Below, in pieces: positions 26,111 to 35,161 of a stretch of DNA of 64,000 nt (position 1 is its first letter; the number at the start of each line of letters is the position of its first letter). Below the pieces are notes generated by a model, which worked only from the letters and a program-made list of their open reading frames with translations, did no database searches and was not told the origin of the DNA. The translations under genes and the position numbers were made by a program. Source of the DNA: Lachnospiraceae bacterium (GTDB lineage Bacteria; Bacillota; Clostridia; Lachnospirales; Anaerotignaceae); the NCBI GenBank assembly GCA_019422065.1, contig JAHZEA010000009.1, positions 1 to 64,000 on the forward strand. The letters run 5' to 3'.

Positions 26111-26947
26111 ATGGCAGGAAACAGAAAAAATGACGAAAAATTAATTGATGCTATTAAAGAATCGCCAAAAGTAAGACGGCGGCTTACAATACGAGGCGTT
26201 TTATCGTTTTTTATTGTTGCTGTACTTATACGTGCGGTTTTTGTTGGAAGGTACGAGAATGTTTTTGTATGCGTTCTTTCGCTTTTGCTTTTTTGTATGC
26301 CTATGATGCTTGAAAAAAAGCTTTCAATAGATATACCGCCTTTAATGGAAGCTATAATTTACTGCTTTATATTCGCTGCCGAGATACTGGGCGAAATAAA
26401 TTCTTTTTATACAAAAATTTCAGGCTGGGACACAATGCTTCATACATTAAACGGCTTTTTAGTTGCGGCAGTTGGATTTTGTCTGGTTGACCTTTTTAAC
26501 AGAAGTGAAAGGATGACTTTTAAGCTTTCGCCTATTTTTCTTGCATTGGTGGCGTTTTGTTTTTCAATGACAGTAGGCGTTTTATGGGAGTTTTTTGAGT
26601 TCAGCATGGACTATTTTTTCGGTACTGACATGCAGAAGGATTTTATTATAAATACTATTCATTCGGTTACATTAAACCCTGACGGACTCAATAATGTGGT
26701 AACGGAAAAAATAACAAGCCTTGTGATAAACGGCAAGGATTGGATGGAGTTTCCGGGCGGATACATAGACATAGGCATTATAGACACAATGAAAGACCTT
26801 TTGGTTAATTTTGCAGGAGCTGTTGTTTTTTCCGTAATAGGCTTTTTCTATGTTAAAAACAGGGGCAAAGGGAAATTTGCGCCTTTGCTAATACCTATAG
26901 TCCTTGATGTTAAAGAAAATAAGGAAAACAAGAAAAAAGAAAAATGA
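26111..26947 (+). CDS. Multipass membrane protein, unknown function
   Basis: 278 residues with about six hydrophobic helices. Notable conserved-looking motifs are SGWDTMLHTLNGFL and VGVLWEFFEFSMDYFFGTDMQ. They resemble the DMxxH and WExxE-type motifs of YjdF/DUF2238-like membrane proteins, with possible metal- or proton-binding His/Glu. The C-terminal tail is Lys-rich and cytoplasmic. Monocistronic, with GGAG before the ATG. No function assigned. Confidence 0.65.
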   Translation: MAGNRKNDEKLIDAIKESPKVRRRLTIRGVLSFFIVAVLIRAVFVGRYENVFVCVLSLLLFCMPMMLEKKLSIDIPPLMEAIIYCFIFAAEILGEINSFYTKISGWDTMLHTLNGFLVAAVGFCLVDLFNRSERMTFKLSPIFLALVAFCFSMTVGVLWEFFEFSMDYFFGTDMQKDFIINTIHSVTLNPDGLNNVVTEKITSLVINGKDWMEFPGGYIDIGIIDTMKDLLVNFAGAVVFSVIGFFYVKNRGKGKFAPLLIPIVLDVKENKENKKKEK

Positions 26948-27095
26948 AATTTAAGAAACTTTAAGCTTTATATACTGCCGTGGCTTTACTTTTGCTGAAA
27001 TATTGCCCGGCAGTATTTTTTATGTATAATTTATGTGCATCAAAGCATTGTTTATGGTAAAATAATAGTTGCTTTATGTTAGAAAGGACGATTAT

Positions 27096-27707
27096 ATGAT
27101 TTCTTATATAAAAGGAACTCTTGAAGATATAACCGAAACAGGCGTTGTTATTGAGGCAGGCGGTTTGGGATATTTTGTGTCTATGCCGCCAGCGTTTACC
27201 GTTAAATATAAGCTTCATACCGAGGTTAAGGTTTTTACATATATGAGCGTTAAAGAAGACGGTATATCACTTTTCGGTTTTGAAAATAAAAAACAGTTGG
27301 AGCTGTTTAAAAAACTAACATCCGTTTCTGGTGTAGGCGGAAAATCGGCATTAGCCCTTTTAGGCAGTGCCAATGTAAATGAGATTACAACGGCTATTAT
27401 AGCTAATGATGTTAATATGATATGCCGTGCTCCGGGGCTTGGCAAAAAAACAGCTCAAAGAATAATACTTGAGCTTAAAGACAAGATATCAACAGACGAG
27501 ATTTCTTCTGTAATAGGTGGGGAAATAGGCAGAGAAACAAGTGAAAATTCTGCTTTATCAGACAGCAGAAGTGAGGCTCTTGAGGCAATGCTTGTTTTAG
27601 GCTATGGCAGGAGTGAAGCGGTTAAAGCGCTTTCTGAGGTGTATACACCTGAAGATGATACGTCAGGACTTTTGAAAAAAGCGCTTAAAAAAATTTCCCA
27701 GAAATAA
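27096..27707 (+). CDS. ruvA: Holliday junction DNA helicase subunit RuvA
   Basis: 203 residues from the ATG at 27096 (AGAAAGGA upstream). N-terminal OB fold (MISYIKGTLEDI), two helix-hairpin-helix motifs (SVSGVGGKSALALLG and APGLGKKTAQRIILELKDK) and a C-terminal domain III (SRSEALEAMLVLGYGRSEAVKAL) that contacts RuvB. RuvA tetramers bind four-way junctions. ruvB follows 15 bases later, the usual operon. Confidence 0.96.
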   Translation: MISYIKGTLEDITETGVVIEAGGLGYFVSMPPAFTVKYKLHTEVKVFTYMSVKEDGISLFGFENKKQLELFKKLTSVSGVGGKSALALLGSANVNEITTAIIANDVNMICRAPGLGKKTAQRIILELKDKISTDEISSVIGGEIGRETSENSALSDSRSEALEAMLVLGYGRSEAVKALSEVYTPEDDTSGLLKKALKKISQK

Positions 27708-27722
27708 TCAGGCGGTGTTTGT

Positions 27723-28757
27723 ATGCAGGAAAGAATTATAACATCGGGCTTTAGGTCGGAAGATATTGAGCTTGAGCCTAAACTGCGTCCCGATAATTTA
27801 GAAAATTATATAGGTCAGGAAAGCGTTAAAAATAACATGAAAGTGTTTATTGAGGCCGCTAAAAAAAGAGGCGAGCCTTTGGACCATGTGCTTCTTTACG
27901 GCCCACCGGGCCTTGGAAAGACTACGCTTTCAAATATTATAGCTAACGAAATGGGCGTTAATATTAAAACAACATCAGGCCCAGCTATAGAGCGCCCGGG
28001 AGATATGGCAGCTGTTTTAAGCGGTCTTGAGGAAGGCGATATACTTTTTGTAGACGAGATACACAGGCTTAACCGTATTATAGAGGAAATACTTTATCCG
28101 GCTATGGAGGACTTTGTTATTGATATTGTAATAGGCAAAGGTCCGGGAGCCAGAAGCGTTAGAATTGATTTGCCTAAGTTTACGTTAATTGGCGCTACAA
28201 CTCGTATAGGCCTTCTTACGGCGCCGTTAAGGGACAGGTTTGGTGTTATACAGCGTTTGGAGCCGTATAGTGTGGATAACCTTAAAACAATTATAAAGCG
28301 CTCGGCAGGAGTTTTGGATATAGAAATAGATGACGGCGGAGCAGAGGAAATAGCAAGGCGCTCAAGAGGTACACCAAGAATAGCCAACAGGCTTTTAAAA
28401 AGAGTTCGTGACTTTGCTCAGGTAAGCTTTGATGGTGTAATTACCCACGAAGTAGCTAATCAGGCACTTAACAGGCTTGATGTTGATAAAATGGGTCTTG
28501 ATTTAACAGACAGAAAAATGCTGCTTGCCATGATAGAAAAATTCGGCGGACGCCCAGTAGGTGTTGATACCCTTGCTGTATATATAGGCGAGGAAGCCGA
28601 AACAATAGAGGATGTTTACGAGCCTTATCTTATTCAGTTGGGGTATATCCAAAGAACACCAAGAGGCAGAATAGTTACTAAAAGCGGTTATGAACATTTT
28701 GGCTTTAAATACCCGGCAGATAAAGACAACGGCCAAATAAAAATACAAGGCTTATAA
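27723..28757 (+). CDS. ruvB: Holliday junction branch-migration ATPase RuvB
   Basis: 344 residues, full length. AAA+ ATPase with Walker A YGPPGLGKTTLS near 58-68, Walker B ILFVDEIHRLN and sensor 1 LIGATTR; the arginine finger lies in APLRDRFG. The C-terminal winged helix ends near RTPRGRIVTKSGYEHFG. It drives branch migration with RuvA. ruvC is not in the window. Confidence 0.97.
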   Translation: MQERIITSGFRSEDIELEPKLRPDNLENYIGQESVKNNMKVFIEAAKKRGEPLDHVLLYGPPGLGKTTLSNIIANEMGVNIKTTSGPAIERPGDMAAVLSGLEEGDILFVDEIHRLNRIIEEILYPAMEDFVIDIVIGKGPGARSVRIDLPKFTLIGATTRIGLLTAPLRDRFGVIQRLEPYSVDNLKTIIKRSAGVLDIEIDDGGAEEIARRSRGTPRIANRLLKRVRDFAQVSFDGVITHEVANQALNRLDVDKMGLDLTDRKMLLAMIEKFGGRPVGVDTLAVYIGEEAETIEDVYEPYLIQLGYIQRTPRGRIVTKSGYEHFGFKYPADKDNGQIKIQGL

Positions 28758-28786
28758 TTTTTATAAATATTATTTAATTGCAATAT

Positions 28787-28838
28787 AAAAACAGCTATTT
28801 ATAGGCATTTAACTGCCGTAAACAGCTGTTTTTATTTT
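28787..28838. terminator. Bidirectional terminator
   Basis: AAAACAGCT pairs with AGCTGTTTT around an inner GGCA/TGCC hairpin, with A- and T-rich flanks. It sits between convergent ruvB and the MerR-type gene. Confidence 0.75.
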
Positions 28839-29641
28839 TATTCCTGTGGAATAAGCATTTGAATTTCATAAATACATCTGGAGTAATCGTAAAGGCTGTC
28901 CTCATACTCGTTAGCAAGAACAATAGGCGGCTTCTTTTTGCCGCTGAAAAACAGTTTTGCAAAATATGGGTTCCAAGTATCGGAAAGTATTCTTGCTTTA
29001 AAGCAGAGATAATCGCCTTCAGGTATTTCTATAATGTTTTCTGATTTAAAATCAGGCGGTTCTTTAATAAACATACCCAGATACTTTCTGTTAAGATTGC
29101 ACTCCATAAGGTCGTTATAATCCAGTATAAGCGAAAATTGACGAACATATTTAAGAGAACGGAATTTTTCACTGTTTTTAATCTCATGCAGTGCGATATG
29201 TACTTCTTCATTGCTTTTTCCGTCGTAAGCAGTAGCAACAAGATCGCGCTTTTCAATATGAAGGCTATAGAAATTGTCATTTACACTGTCTTCGTTTACA
29301 TAAGTAAAATAGTTTTTATACCATTCGATACTGTCTATAACGTCCTGCAGACGGCTTATTTCGTCAAGGCAGCGCTGCTTATGTGTATCAAGCAATGAAA
29401 CCAGCTCTTTTATATCATTATTAAGTATTACAGACTTAATTTCTTCAAGGCTTAGGCCTAACTTCTGAAGGTATTTAATTCTGTCTATAAAATGAAGCTG
29501 ATTAACGGAATAATAGCGGTAGCCTGTAGCCGGATTTGTGTACTTCGGTTGCAGAAGATCAATACTGCTGTAGTACCTGAGTGTTTGTATTGAAACGCCC
29601 ATTATTTTGGCAACTTCGCCTATAGAATATAAATCTTTCAA
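28838..29641 (-). CDS. MerR-family regulator with BmrR-like effector domain
   Basis: 267 residues from a TTG start at 29641: GGAAGGAGGT ends six bases upstream, whereas the farther GTG at 29659 lies inside that ribosome binding site. The N-terminal MerR winged helix is YSIGEVAKIMGVSIQTLRYY. A long dimerisation coiled coil covers about 80-125. The C-terminal 140 residues look like a GyrI-like small-molecule domain (IPEGDYLCFKARI). MerR proteins activate promoters with 19-20 bp spacers by twisting DNA. Four promoters of exactly this type lie within 8 kb, so it is the best candidate regulator for them. Confidence 0.85.
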   Translation of the reverse strand: MKDLYSIGEVAKIMGVSIQTLRYYSSIDLLQPKYTNPATGYRYYSVNQLHFIDRIKYLQKLGLSLEEIKSVILNNDIKELVSLLDTHKQRCLDEISRLQDVIDSIEWYKNYFTYVNEDSVNDNFYSLHIEKRDLVATAYDGKSNEEVHIALHEIKNSEKFRSLKYVRQFSLILDYNDLMECNLNRKYLGMFIKEPPDFKSENIIEIPEGDYLCFKARILSDTWNPYFAKLFFSGKKKPPIVLANEYEDSLYDYSRCIYEIQMLIPQE

Positions 29642-29801
29642 TCGCGAACCTCCTTCCACTGCGGCGTTTTGTGTTGTGTATAATAAAGTAAGTTTCGCCG
29701 CTATATATAATTTAATACGCGTTTATAATGTTACATTGCATATAAAACATAACATACATATAAACAATGTATAAACTGAGTAAAAAAACCAAGCTGTGGA
29801 G

Positions 29802-30464
29802 TTATTCTACAATAAATTTTTCTATATTCTCGGCGTTGGCGTATTTTTTAATATAGCCTTCTGCCTTTGTGATAAGTGAATTTATATCTTCATCATCAGC
29901 GAAAACATAAATAAGTGTAATTATATTTTTAGAATTAAGAGTAATCATGGCTTTTTCGGAATCGCTTGTAGGACTGCCGAAAGGCCCGTCATTATCGCAG
30001 AGCACAGGGAGATTTTCAATATTTACACTGTCTTTGCCTATGCCTTTATAGCTTTCGCCGGACTTACCCAGCTTAAGAGTTATATCGCCATTTACATTAT
30101 CAATATCGTATGAGCCTACAGAAAAACCGCTTTCTACCGATATAAGGTTATTTGTGTCAACAACGGTATTTATTTTATACAAGTCTTTGCCTTGTTTTAT
30201 ACGGCGAATAAGGGCTTCAGATGAAACTCTGTATCTGCCAGGGTCTTTACCAAATGACTTATAGGCTTTTCTTGAGGAAGCTACATTTTTAATTTCTGTA
30301 ACATTCTTTGTTTCAAGCTCATTTTCAACGGCTGGTATAATTTTTTCTTCCATGTACTGCCATAATTCGGCATTTTGTTCTTTAACATCAACGCTGTATT
30401 TAAGCACAGCTAATTTAGTACAAGGAACTTTTTCTTTAATTTCACTGCTTATGGATATATTCAT
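29802..30464 (-). CDS. B3/B4 tRNA-binding-domain protein
   Basis: 220 residues consisting of one B3/B4 domain as in the beta subunit of phenylalanyl-tRNA synthetase: SSRKAYKSFGKDPGRYRVS near 65-83, SVGSYDIDNVNGDITLKLG, and DNDGPFGSPTSDSEKAMI. Free-standing B3/4 proteins of this size are widespread in Firmicutes; suggested roles include tRNA editing or amino-acid binding, without firm proof. It lies between the MerR-type gene and a PLP lyase on the same strand, but a terminator precedes it. Confidence 0.8.
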   Translation of the reverse strand: MNISISSEIKEKVPCTKLAVLKYSVDVKEQNAELWQYMEEKIIPAVENELETKNVTEIKNVASSRKAYKSFGKDPGRYRVSSEALIRRIKQGKDLYKINTVVDTNNLISVESGFSVGSYDIDNVNGDITLKLGKSGESYKGIGKDSVNIENLPVLCDNDGPFGSPTSDSEKAMITLNSKNIITLIYVFADDEDINSLITKAEGYIKKYANAENIEKFIVE

Positions 30465-30538
30465 TTGTCATTCCCCCTAAATATCTATAATTTTACAATA
30501 TTATAAGCTTTTGTGCAAAGGTTTTTTTTGTCAAAAAA

Positions 30539-30561
30539 AGAGACGGAATAAATCCGTCTCT
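30539..30561 (-). terminator. Terminator of PLP lyase gene
   Basis: AGAGACGGA pairs perfectly with TCCGTCTCT across a 5-nt loop. Read on the minus strand a CTTTTTTTG run follows. Confidence 0.88.
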
Positions 30562-30597
30562 AAAATTTGGCTTTAAATTAAGTTAATCAGCTTAAAA

Positions 30598-31791
30598 TCA
30601 GTCTAACTCAGCGAAAGCCTGTTTGAAGTCGTTGATAAGGTCCTGAGTATCCTCGATACCAACTGATACACGGAACATACCAGGTGTGATACCCATTTTT
30701 CTTCTGTCAGCATCTGGCATATGGCTGTGTGAAGATGTGCATGGGTGGTTAAGTGTTGTTCTAAGGCCGCCAAGTGTTGTAGCGTAATGAACATACTGAA
30801 GTTTAGCCATGAATTTATCAATCTTAGCTTCGTCTTCTGTGTTAAGGATGATGCTCATCATACCGCTGATAGCTTCGTCATCTGACCAGAGTTTCTTAGC
30901 GATTGCTCTCTGTGGGAAGCTGTCAAGTGATGGATGGTTAACTTTGATTACGTGTGGATCGCTCTCAAAGAACTCAGCAAGTTTAGCTGCATTGTACATC
31001 TGTCTCTTTACACGAAGGTGAAGTGTTTCAAGACCACGAATCATCATCCAGCATGGGAATGGATCAGCAGGTGTACCAAAGAGCATTCTCATTGGACGAA
31101 CTGTTTCGATGATTTCTTTAGAAGCTGTCATGCATCCAAGGATAGCATCTGAATGGCCGTTCATGAATTTTGTCATTGAAGAAATAACGATATCAGCGCC
31201 AAGTGTAAGAGGTTTGATAGAAATAGCTGTTGTAAATGTATTGTCCATCATAAGAAGAGCGCCGTTTTCATGAGCAAGTTTAGCAAACTCAGGAATATCG
31301 ATAAGGTTCATTGTTGGGTTAGCGCAAACCTCAGCATAAATCATCTTTGTGTTAGGTTTGATAGCTGCTTTAACGTTCTCGATGTCGTCCATGTTAACAA
31401 GTGTTGACTCGATACCGAATCTTGAGAACATTTTGCCGAATACGTCGAATGTTTCGCCGTAAATTCTGCTGTTGCAGATTACATGGTCACCAGCTTTAAG
31501 AAGTGAACCGATTGTTGTTGAGATTGAAGCCATACCTGATGAGAATACAAGTGTGTCTTTATCTTCAAGACCAGGAGCTTCAAGAGCTGTAATCTGAGAA
31601 GCAAGAACATCACGGTCAGGGTTGTTTGTTCTGATATATGTATATCCCTGTGCGTAAGCCTGTTTGATTTCTGAAAGTGTATTAGCTGTGAAAGCTGTTG
31701 CTGTGTAAAGAGGGAAAGCTTCTGGTTTTAATAAGTTGCAAGCTCCATCTTTATATTTTCTAGTGTAGAGAAGTTCTGTTTCAAGTGACAT
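30598..31791 (-). CDS. Cys/Met-metabolism PLP enzyme (gamma-lyase type)
   Basis: 397 residues, fold type I PLP enzyme. It shows the YTRTNNPDRD-like substrate loop (YIRTNNPDRDVL), the FSSGMASIS phosphate-binding motif, the ADNTF-like MMDNTF, and the PLP lysine in ISSMTKFMNGHSD. The family includes methionine gamma-lyase, cystathionine gamma-lyase/synthase and O-acetylhomoserine sulfhydrylase; sequence alone does not decide. Strong AGGGAGGA site. Its promoter at 31930-31960 has a 19-bp spacer shared with three neighbouring genes. A paralogue lies at 33835. Confidence 0.88.
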   Translation of the reverse strand: MSLETELLYTRKYKDGACNLLKPEAFPLYTATAFTANTLSEIKQAYAQGYTYIRTNNPDRDVLASQITALEAPGLEDKDTLVFSSGMASISTTIGSLLKAGDHVICNSRIYGETFDVFGKMFSRFGIESTLVNMDDIENVKAAIKPNTKMIYAEVCANPTMNLIDIPEFAKLAHENGALLMMDNTFTTAISIKPLTLGADIVISSMTKFMNGHSDAILGCMTASKEIIETVRPMRMLFGTPADPFPCWMMIRGLETLHLRVKRQMYNAAKLAEFFESDPHVIKVNHPSLDSFPQRAIAKKLWSDDEAISGMMSIILNTEDEAKIDKFMAKLQYVHYATTLGGLRTTLNHPCTSSHSHMPDADRRKMGITPGMFRVSVGIEDTQDLINDFKQAFAELD

Positions 31792-31929
31792 TAAATATTC
31801 CTCCCTTTTTAAATAAGCCTTTAAATTTTTAAAATTTTTTTCATTGCGTTAAGATGCTTTTAAATATTTGCAATATTTATTTTGATTATAAATTTGCATA
31901 TTCAAAAGCCATATTCGCTGTACAAGGCT

Positions 31930-31960
31930 ATTGTATTATCTGTAGGTACAATAGAGTCAA
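31930..31960 (-). promoter_or_regulatory. MerR-type promoter of the 30598 lyase
   Basis: Minus strand: TTGACT at 31960-31955, a 19-bp spacer beginning CTATTGTACC, and TACAAT at 31935-31930. The over-long spacer with an imperfect dyad (CTATT/TACAG) is typical of promoters activated by MerR-family proteins. Confidence 0.65.
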
Positions 31961-32193
31961 TAGTAATTTTAAAAAATTTAATTTTCGGTGTATATAAAGG
32001 TAGGAATTTTTTAAGACAAAAGATAGGTATATTTAAAAAATCTACCCACTGTAAGAAATATTAAAAAAATTAATGAGCTATTAGATTTTTTTGTGGATGT
32101 GAACGCAAATTTTTTGTAAAAAATTATAATTCAAAACGTGAATATTGTTAAAATAAATTACACGAAAAATAGCAAAATTAATGAAAAATAGTA

Positions 32194-32224
32194 ATGTTTA
32201 CACGTTATGAGACAATAGAGTTAA
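32194..32224 (-). promoter_or_regulatory. Second MerR-type site, degenerate
   Basis: Minus strand: TTAACT, then CTATTGT as in the 31930-31960 promoter, with a 19-bp spacer leading to AAACAT. It could be an extra operator or weak promoter for the same gene. The rest of 31792-32616 is AT-rich and gene-free. Confidence 0.35.
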
Positions 32225-32439
32225 AATAAATTGAATTGTGATTTATCAGTTATTTTTATGCCTTTGTTAGACATAATGATTAAATTACCTTTTCTCGTAC
32301 AATTGAATTTTTCAATAAAATATACATGTTGCACAATAAGTATTTAAGAAAATAAATTTTTGGCCTGATTTTAAAGTTAAAATTAACACATTATAGTTTG
32401 CATAATATGTTTATTAGTTAAAAATGGTGGTTTTTTTCC

Positions 32440-32470
32440 TTGACTATATAGTCACAATAGGGTTTATTAT
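32440..32470 (+). promoter_or_regulatory. MerR-type promoter of the M14-like gene
   Basis: TTGACT, 19-bp spacer, TATTAT. The spacer starts with the second half of the perfect palindrome GACTATATAGTC (32442-32453) and ends with AATAGGGTT, very like the 36302 promoter. Confidence 0.65.
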
Positions 32471-32616
32471 CGAGTTGTAGATTACAGCGGCTTACATAAT
32501 ATAAGTCAAATCAAATGGGATAATTTGTCTTTTGTTACTGTAGGCAATGCTTAATTTTATATTATTTTTTCCTTATTATATGTTTTTACTAAAGATAATT
32601 AAAAGGAGGATGACAC

Positions 32617-33576
32617 ATGAAAAACAGTGTTACTTTTGGCGGCATTACAGTAGCATCAGGCGAAAAGGTATCTCAGTATGTTACAGTAACAGGTACTGAT
32701 TACAAGTTCCCTATTACAATTATTAACGGTAAAGAAGACGGAAAAACATTTTTAGCTACAGCAGGTATTCATGGCTGCGAATACCCAGGTATTCAGGCTA
32801 TGGTTGAAATGGCTAAAGAAATTAACCCGGCTGATGTTTCAGGTGTAGTTATTCTTATGCACTGCATAAATATCTCTGGTTTTGAAGAACGTCAGACATA
32901 CGTTGTTCCAGACGACCCTGAGCGCAAAAACCTTAACAGACTTTTCCCTGGAGATGCCAACGGAACTTTAGCTGACAAAATCTGTGCTTTCCTTTCTGAG
33001 GAGTTTGTTGCAAAGAGCGATTTCCATGTTGATATTCACAGTGGTGACATGGTTGAAAAACTTGATCCATGTATTATTGTATGTGCTCCTAAGGAGTCTG
33101 AAAACAACGCTTTTGCTGGAGAGGTAGCTAAACATACAAGCTTTAAATACAGACTTAACTCAGGCGGAAGAACAGAATTTTACAATTCATCATCCATAGA
33201 CAGAAATGTGCCTTCACTCTTATTTGAAAGAGGTGCTCATGGCGACTGGTCAAAAGAAGAAGTAGACGCTGATAAGAGCGACTTAATCAATATAATGAAA
33301 TTCTTAAATATACTTCCTGGCGAAGCTGCTTTAAATGAGTCTCAGATATTTGTAAAGAGACATGAATGGGCAGAGGCAGAGGCTACAGGTCTTTTATACA
33401 TGCTCGTTGATGCAGGCGATGATGTTAAAGAAGGCCAGAAGCTTGCAGAAATCTGTGACATGTTCGGAAATGTTATAAACGAAGTACACGCTAAGTTTGA
33501 TGGACATGTATTAATTATAGCTTCAACTCTTGCAATTAAAAAAGGCGACGACCTTATTACATATGGCCAAAGCTAA
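32617..33576 (+). CDS. Succinylglutamate desuccinylase/aspartoacylase-like (M14)
   Basis: 319 residues. Zinc-binding HxxE is in GIHGCEYPG (about 50-58), and the third ligand His in HVDIHSGD near 138-145. The C-terminal part (EGQKLAEICDMFGNVINEV) is the beta-barrel domain of the AstE/AspA family. Such enzymes remove acyl groups from N-acyl amino acids. Strong AAGGAGG site. Located between two PLP lyases and preceded by the shared promoter type, it may deliver the free amino acid that a lyase then cleaves. That role is inferred. Confidence 0.85.
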   Translation: MKNSVTFGGITVASGEKVSQYVTVTGTDYKFPITIINGKEDGKTFLATAGIHGCEYPGIQAMVEMAKEINPADVSGVVILMHCINISGFEERQTYVVPDDPERKNLNRLFPGDANGTLADKICAFLSEEFVAKSDFHVDIHSGDMVEKLDPCIIVCAPKESENNAFAGEVAKHTSFKYRLNSGGRTEFYNSSSIDRNVPSLLFERGAHGDWSKEEVDADKSDLINIMKFLNILPGEAALNESQIFVKRHEWAEAEATGLLYMLVDAGDDVKEGQKLAEICDMFGNVINEVHAKFDGHVLIIASTLAIKKGDDLITYGQS

Positions 33577-33638
33577 TAGACTTTATGTTTTGTGATAAAT
33601 AACACAAGAAAAAATTTTAATTAATTTACAAATAGCCC

Positions 33639-33669
33639 TTGACTCTATAACGGCTATAAAGAATAAACT
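33639..33669 (+). promoter_or_regulatory. MerR-type promoter of the 33835 lyase
   Basis: TTGACT, a 19-bp spacer with CTATAACGGCTATAAAG, and TAAACT. The -10 box is weak, as expected for an activator-dependent promoter. Confidence 0.6.
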
Positions 33670-33834
33670 GAAAAATACAAAAGATAAAACGATTTAGTAT
33701 CGGTATATACATAAGATAAGTTTCATTAATTGATTATTTGTATGGTTATAAACTCCGGCCTTTATTTATAGAGGCTGGGTTATAATAAATTATATCGCAA
33801 AAGAGCAATATAAAATTTACAGGGGGAATAGACA

Positions 33835-35052
33835 ATGTTACACGCATTTGATCCAGATTTCGCATTTGAAACAAATATTTTAGAGGCAGGAGCTTACTTT
33901 ACACATCCTGGCAAGGACCCTGAGGCACTTCCAATACATATGTCAACAGCACATAACGTTGAGGACGTTGCTGATCTTCTTGAAAGATACAAAGACGGAG
34001 ATTACTGCTACAACAGAAACAGAAACCCGAACAGAACAGCTCTTGCTGAACTTGTTAAATACACAGAAGGCGGCGAGGACGCAATCGCATGCTCATCTGG
34101 TATGGCAGCTATTTCAACAGCTATTATTGCTATGACAAAAGCTGGCGATCACATTCTTTCAGATAAAACTATCTACGGCGAGTCAAACGAAGTATTCACA
34201 GACATACTTGGAAAATATGGTGTTGAAACATCTATAATCGACTTTACAAACCTTGATGAAGTTAAGGCTCACATCAAACCTAACACAAAAGTTCTTTATA
34301 CAGAAACAGTTTCAAACCCACTTTGTGGCGTTGCTGACTTAAAAGCACTTGCAGATATTGCACATGCTAACGGCGCTATGCTTATTGTTGATAACACATT
34401 TATGACAGGCTGCCTTGCAAAACCTCTTTCAATGGGCGCTGACCTTGAAGTTATCAGCTTAACAAAATTCGCTAACGGCCATTCAGACGCTGTAACAGGC
34501 GCTATAATTGGTTCTAAAGAGCTTGTTAAGAAATGCCATGCTCTTCAGGTAGTTCTTGGTTCACAGGCTGACCCATTCTCATCATGGTTAACATGCCGTG
34601 GTATGAGAACAATGGAGCTTCGTGTTAAGAAACAGGCTTCAAACGCTCTTGCTCTTGCTGAAGCACTTGAAAAGAGCCCATATGTTAAATCTGTTCATTA
34701 CGCTGGCCTTAAGAGCAACCCATTCCATGAGCTTGCTCACAAACAGTTCGGCGATTACTATGGCGGTATGCTTACAGTAGAGCTTCCAGAAGAAGATGAC
34801 TACGATGTAGCTACAAGCAAATTCAATAAGTTCATGAGAACTCTTAAGATTCCTCACTATGCAATGACTCTTGGCGGATACAGAACAACATTCTCATATC
34901 CACCACACAGCTCACATGATAACCTTACAAAAGAGCAGAGATATGCTATCGGCATCACAGATTCTATGTTAAGATTCTCTGTAGGTATCGAGAACACAGA
35001 AGACCTTGTAAACGATGTTCTTAATGCTCTTGAGGTTGCTTACGGCAAATAA
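33835..35052 (+). CDS. Cys/Met-metabolism PLP enzyme, second copy
   Basis: 405 residues, same family as the 30598 gene. Motifs: YNRNRNPNRTAL, CSSGMAAIST, IVDNTFMTG, and the PLP lysine in SLTKFANGHSDAVTG. It ends with the MTLGGYRTTFSYPPHSSH segment typical of gamma-family enzymes. The Asn-Arg-Asn-Pro-Asn loop replaces the usual TRxxNP pattern only partly, so cystathionine, methionine or homocysteine lyase activity is all possible. Codons favour C-ending forms (AAC, TTC), suggesting high expression. Own promoter and strong terminator. Confidence 0.88.
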   Translation: MLHAFDPDFAFETNILEAGAYFTHPGKDPEALPIHMSTAHNVEDVADLLERYKDGDYCYNRNRNPNRTALAELVKYTEGGEDAIACSSGMAAISTAIIAMTKAGDHILSDKTIYGESNEVFTDILGKYGVETSIIDFTNLDEVKAHIKPNTKVLYTETVSNPLCGVADLKALADIAHANGAMLIVDNTFMTGCLAKPLSMGADLEVISLTKFANGHSDAVTGAIIGSKELVKKCHALQVVLGSQADPFSSWLTCRGMRTMELRVKKQASNALALAEALEKSPYVKSVHYAGLKSNPFHELAHKQFGDYYGGMLTVELPEEDDYDVATSKFNKFMRTLKIPHYAMTLGGYRTTFSYPPHSSHDNLTKEQRYAIGITDSMLRFSVGIENTEDLVNDVLNALEVAYGK

Positions 35053-35071
35053 TTAGCTAAAAATATATAAT

Positions 35072-35099
35072 GGCCGGACGTTATGTCCGGCCTTTTTTT
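35072..35099 (+). terminator. Terminator of the 33835 lyase
   Basis: GGCCGGAC pairs with GTCCGGCC across a 5-nt loop, followed by seven Ts. Confidence 0.92.
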
Positions 35100-35161
35100 A
35101 CAAATTAATTAGATAGTGTAAATAATGTAACTTTTAGTGTGTTTATGCGGAGGTGCTTGTT

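Noticed and set aside
31882..32064. 60-codon ORF in the lyase/M14 intergenic gap
   Set aside because: AT-rich, no ribosome binding site, and it covers the MerR-type promoter of the opposite strand.
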